Both the position numbers and the translations under genes were made by a program. From an uncultured Clostridia bacterium (lineage in GTDB: Bacteria > Bacillota > Clostridia > Christensenellales > CAG-917), in contig CANREO010000065.1 in NCBI GenBank assembly GCA_947629635.1, forward strand, positions 1 to 5,726: a DNA stretch of 5,726 bases, written 5' to 3'. Shown here one piece after another: positions 5,213 through 5,726 of this stretch (its first letter is position 1; each line of letters opens with the position of its first letter). Below the pieces are notes generated by a model that worked only from the letters and a program-made list of their open reading frames with translations, was not told the origin of the DNA and did no database searches.

Positions 5213-5726
5213 TCAAACGCAAAACAGTCTCATAACCATTACGGTGCAATCGTCCTGCGCCCCTGCTTCGACCGCTCTATGCAGCAACTCGTTGGCAAGC
5301 GTCTGAGGATTGTGCGTATCTATGGCGTCAACAGCCTCGGCGACTCCCGCGCTTTCCAGCGCGTCGAACACACCGTCTGACATCATAATGACCATATCCC
5401 CATCGTACAGTTGATATCTGCTCGTCAAAGGCTGAACAGAATCCAAAATGCCTGCAGGAGGCTGAGAGCATTGAATCAACTCTATACTGTCATTACGTAC
5501 TATAAAACCGGCGGCCGACCCGAGCTTGATGACGTCCAAACCACCCGTAGAACTGTCGATAACGCATATGTCAAGCGACGTAAAACTATCTTCGAGACTC
5601 ATCTTCAAAAGTTTGTTGACAAGGCTCAAAATTATGCCGCTCTCAAGACCGGCTCTGTAAAAGCTCTCTATCATGCTCACGGCGTTTTTGCTTGTGGCAG
5701 ACGCGTTTTCGCCGCTGCCCATGCCG
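5213..5726 (-). CDS. spoIIE: Stage II sporulation protein E, C-terminal PP2C-type phosphatase domain (5' end outside window)
   Basis: In spore formers SpoIIE is a membrane protein of about 800 residues. Its C-terminal PPM/PP2C-type phosphatase dephosphorylates SpoIIAA, which releases sigma-F activity in the forespore. Only about the last 170 residues are here. The reading frame is open through the right edge. The ATG at 5722 is internal: the codon before it is Gly and the next ends in C, consistent with the family's DGMGxGE motif. Counting from that Met, conserved features are MGSGE at 1-5, the TSLDICVID strand at 48-56, MMSDG with metal-binding Asp at 116, and QDD at 156-158 near the C-terminus. 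The fragment lines up along its whole length with the B. subtilis domain as I remember it. Its place upstream of tilS-hpt matches the Bacillus and Clostridia order, which supports SpoIIE over a generic PP2C. The N-terminal membrane segments cannot be checked. Confidence 0.93.
   Translation of the reverse strand, partial: GMGSGENASATSKNAVSMIESFYRAGLESGIILSLVNKLLKMSLEDSFTSLDICVIDSSTGGLDVIKLGSAAGFIVRNDSIELIQCSQPPAGILDSVQPLTSRYQLYDGDMVIMMSDGVFDALESAGVAEAVDAIDTHNPQTLANELLHRAVEAGAQDDCTVMVMRLFCV

Noticed and set aside
5213..5722. A complete small PP2C gene starting at the ATG at 5722
   Set aside because: That Met is the M of the internal DGMGxGE motif, and the frame stays open to the window edge, so it is the tail of SpoIIE.
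1..5726. A new defence, mobile or CRISPR-like system
   Set aside because: No repeats in arrays, transposase, integrase, toxin-antitoxin pair or att-like ends are visible. All genes belong to known core families. RmuC is nuclease-like but occurs widely as a core gene.

Overview
The window is a compact run of six genes, all read on the minus strand, so transcription goes from high to low coordinates. The organism is most likely an endospore-forming Firmicute of the Clostridia type, probably an uncultured lineage. The order spoIIE, tilS, hpt is the well-known Bacillus/Clostridia order. The first gene carries the C-terminal phosphatase domain of the sporulation protein SpoIIE. Base composition looks near balanced GC, with unusually frequent ATA isoleucine codons. 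No mobile element, CRISPR array, rRNA or tRNA is visible.

Layout in transcription order: (1) 5726-5213, the 3' end of spoIIE, cut by the window edge. (2) A 61-base gap holding a near-consensus sigma-A promoter whose predicted start falls on or within about 3 bases of the tilS ATG. (3) 5151-3835 tilS, tRNA(Ile)-lysidine synthetase. (4) 3808-3266 hpt, hypoxanthine phosphoribosyltransferase. (5) 3276-1921, a class II CCA-adding-type tRNA nucleotidyltransferase with an HD domain. (6) 1936-629 rmuC, a membrane-anchored coiled-coil protein with a nuclease-like domain. (7) 639-1, the 5' part of a PHP-domain phosphoesterase gene that runs off the left edge. From hpt onward the genes overlap by 11, 16 and 11 bases, so they are almost certainly one translationally coupled operon. 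There is no gene-free stretch longer than 61 bases.

Functionally this is a housekeeping nucleic-acid cluster: two tRNA maturation enzymes (anticodon lysidine, 3' CCA), a purine salvage enzyme, a genome-integrity factor and a probable small-substrate or RNA phosphoesterase. The promoter after spoIIE would separate this set from sporulation control. Compared with the usual tilS-hpt-ftsH order, ftsH is absent and cca-rmuC-PHP follows hpt.

I see no clear new defence or mobile system. The best leads are regulatory: a probable leaderless tilS mRNA, two strong hairpins buried in the poorly conserved 3' ends of tilS and rmuC just before the next gene, and heavy use of the lysidine-dependent AUA codon.
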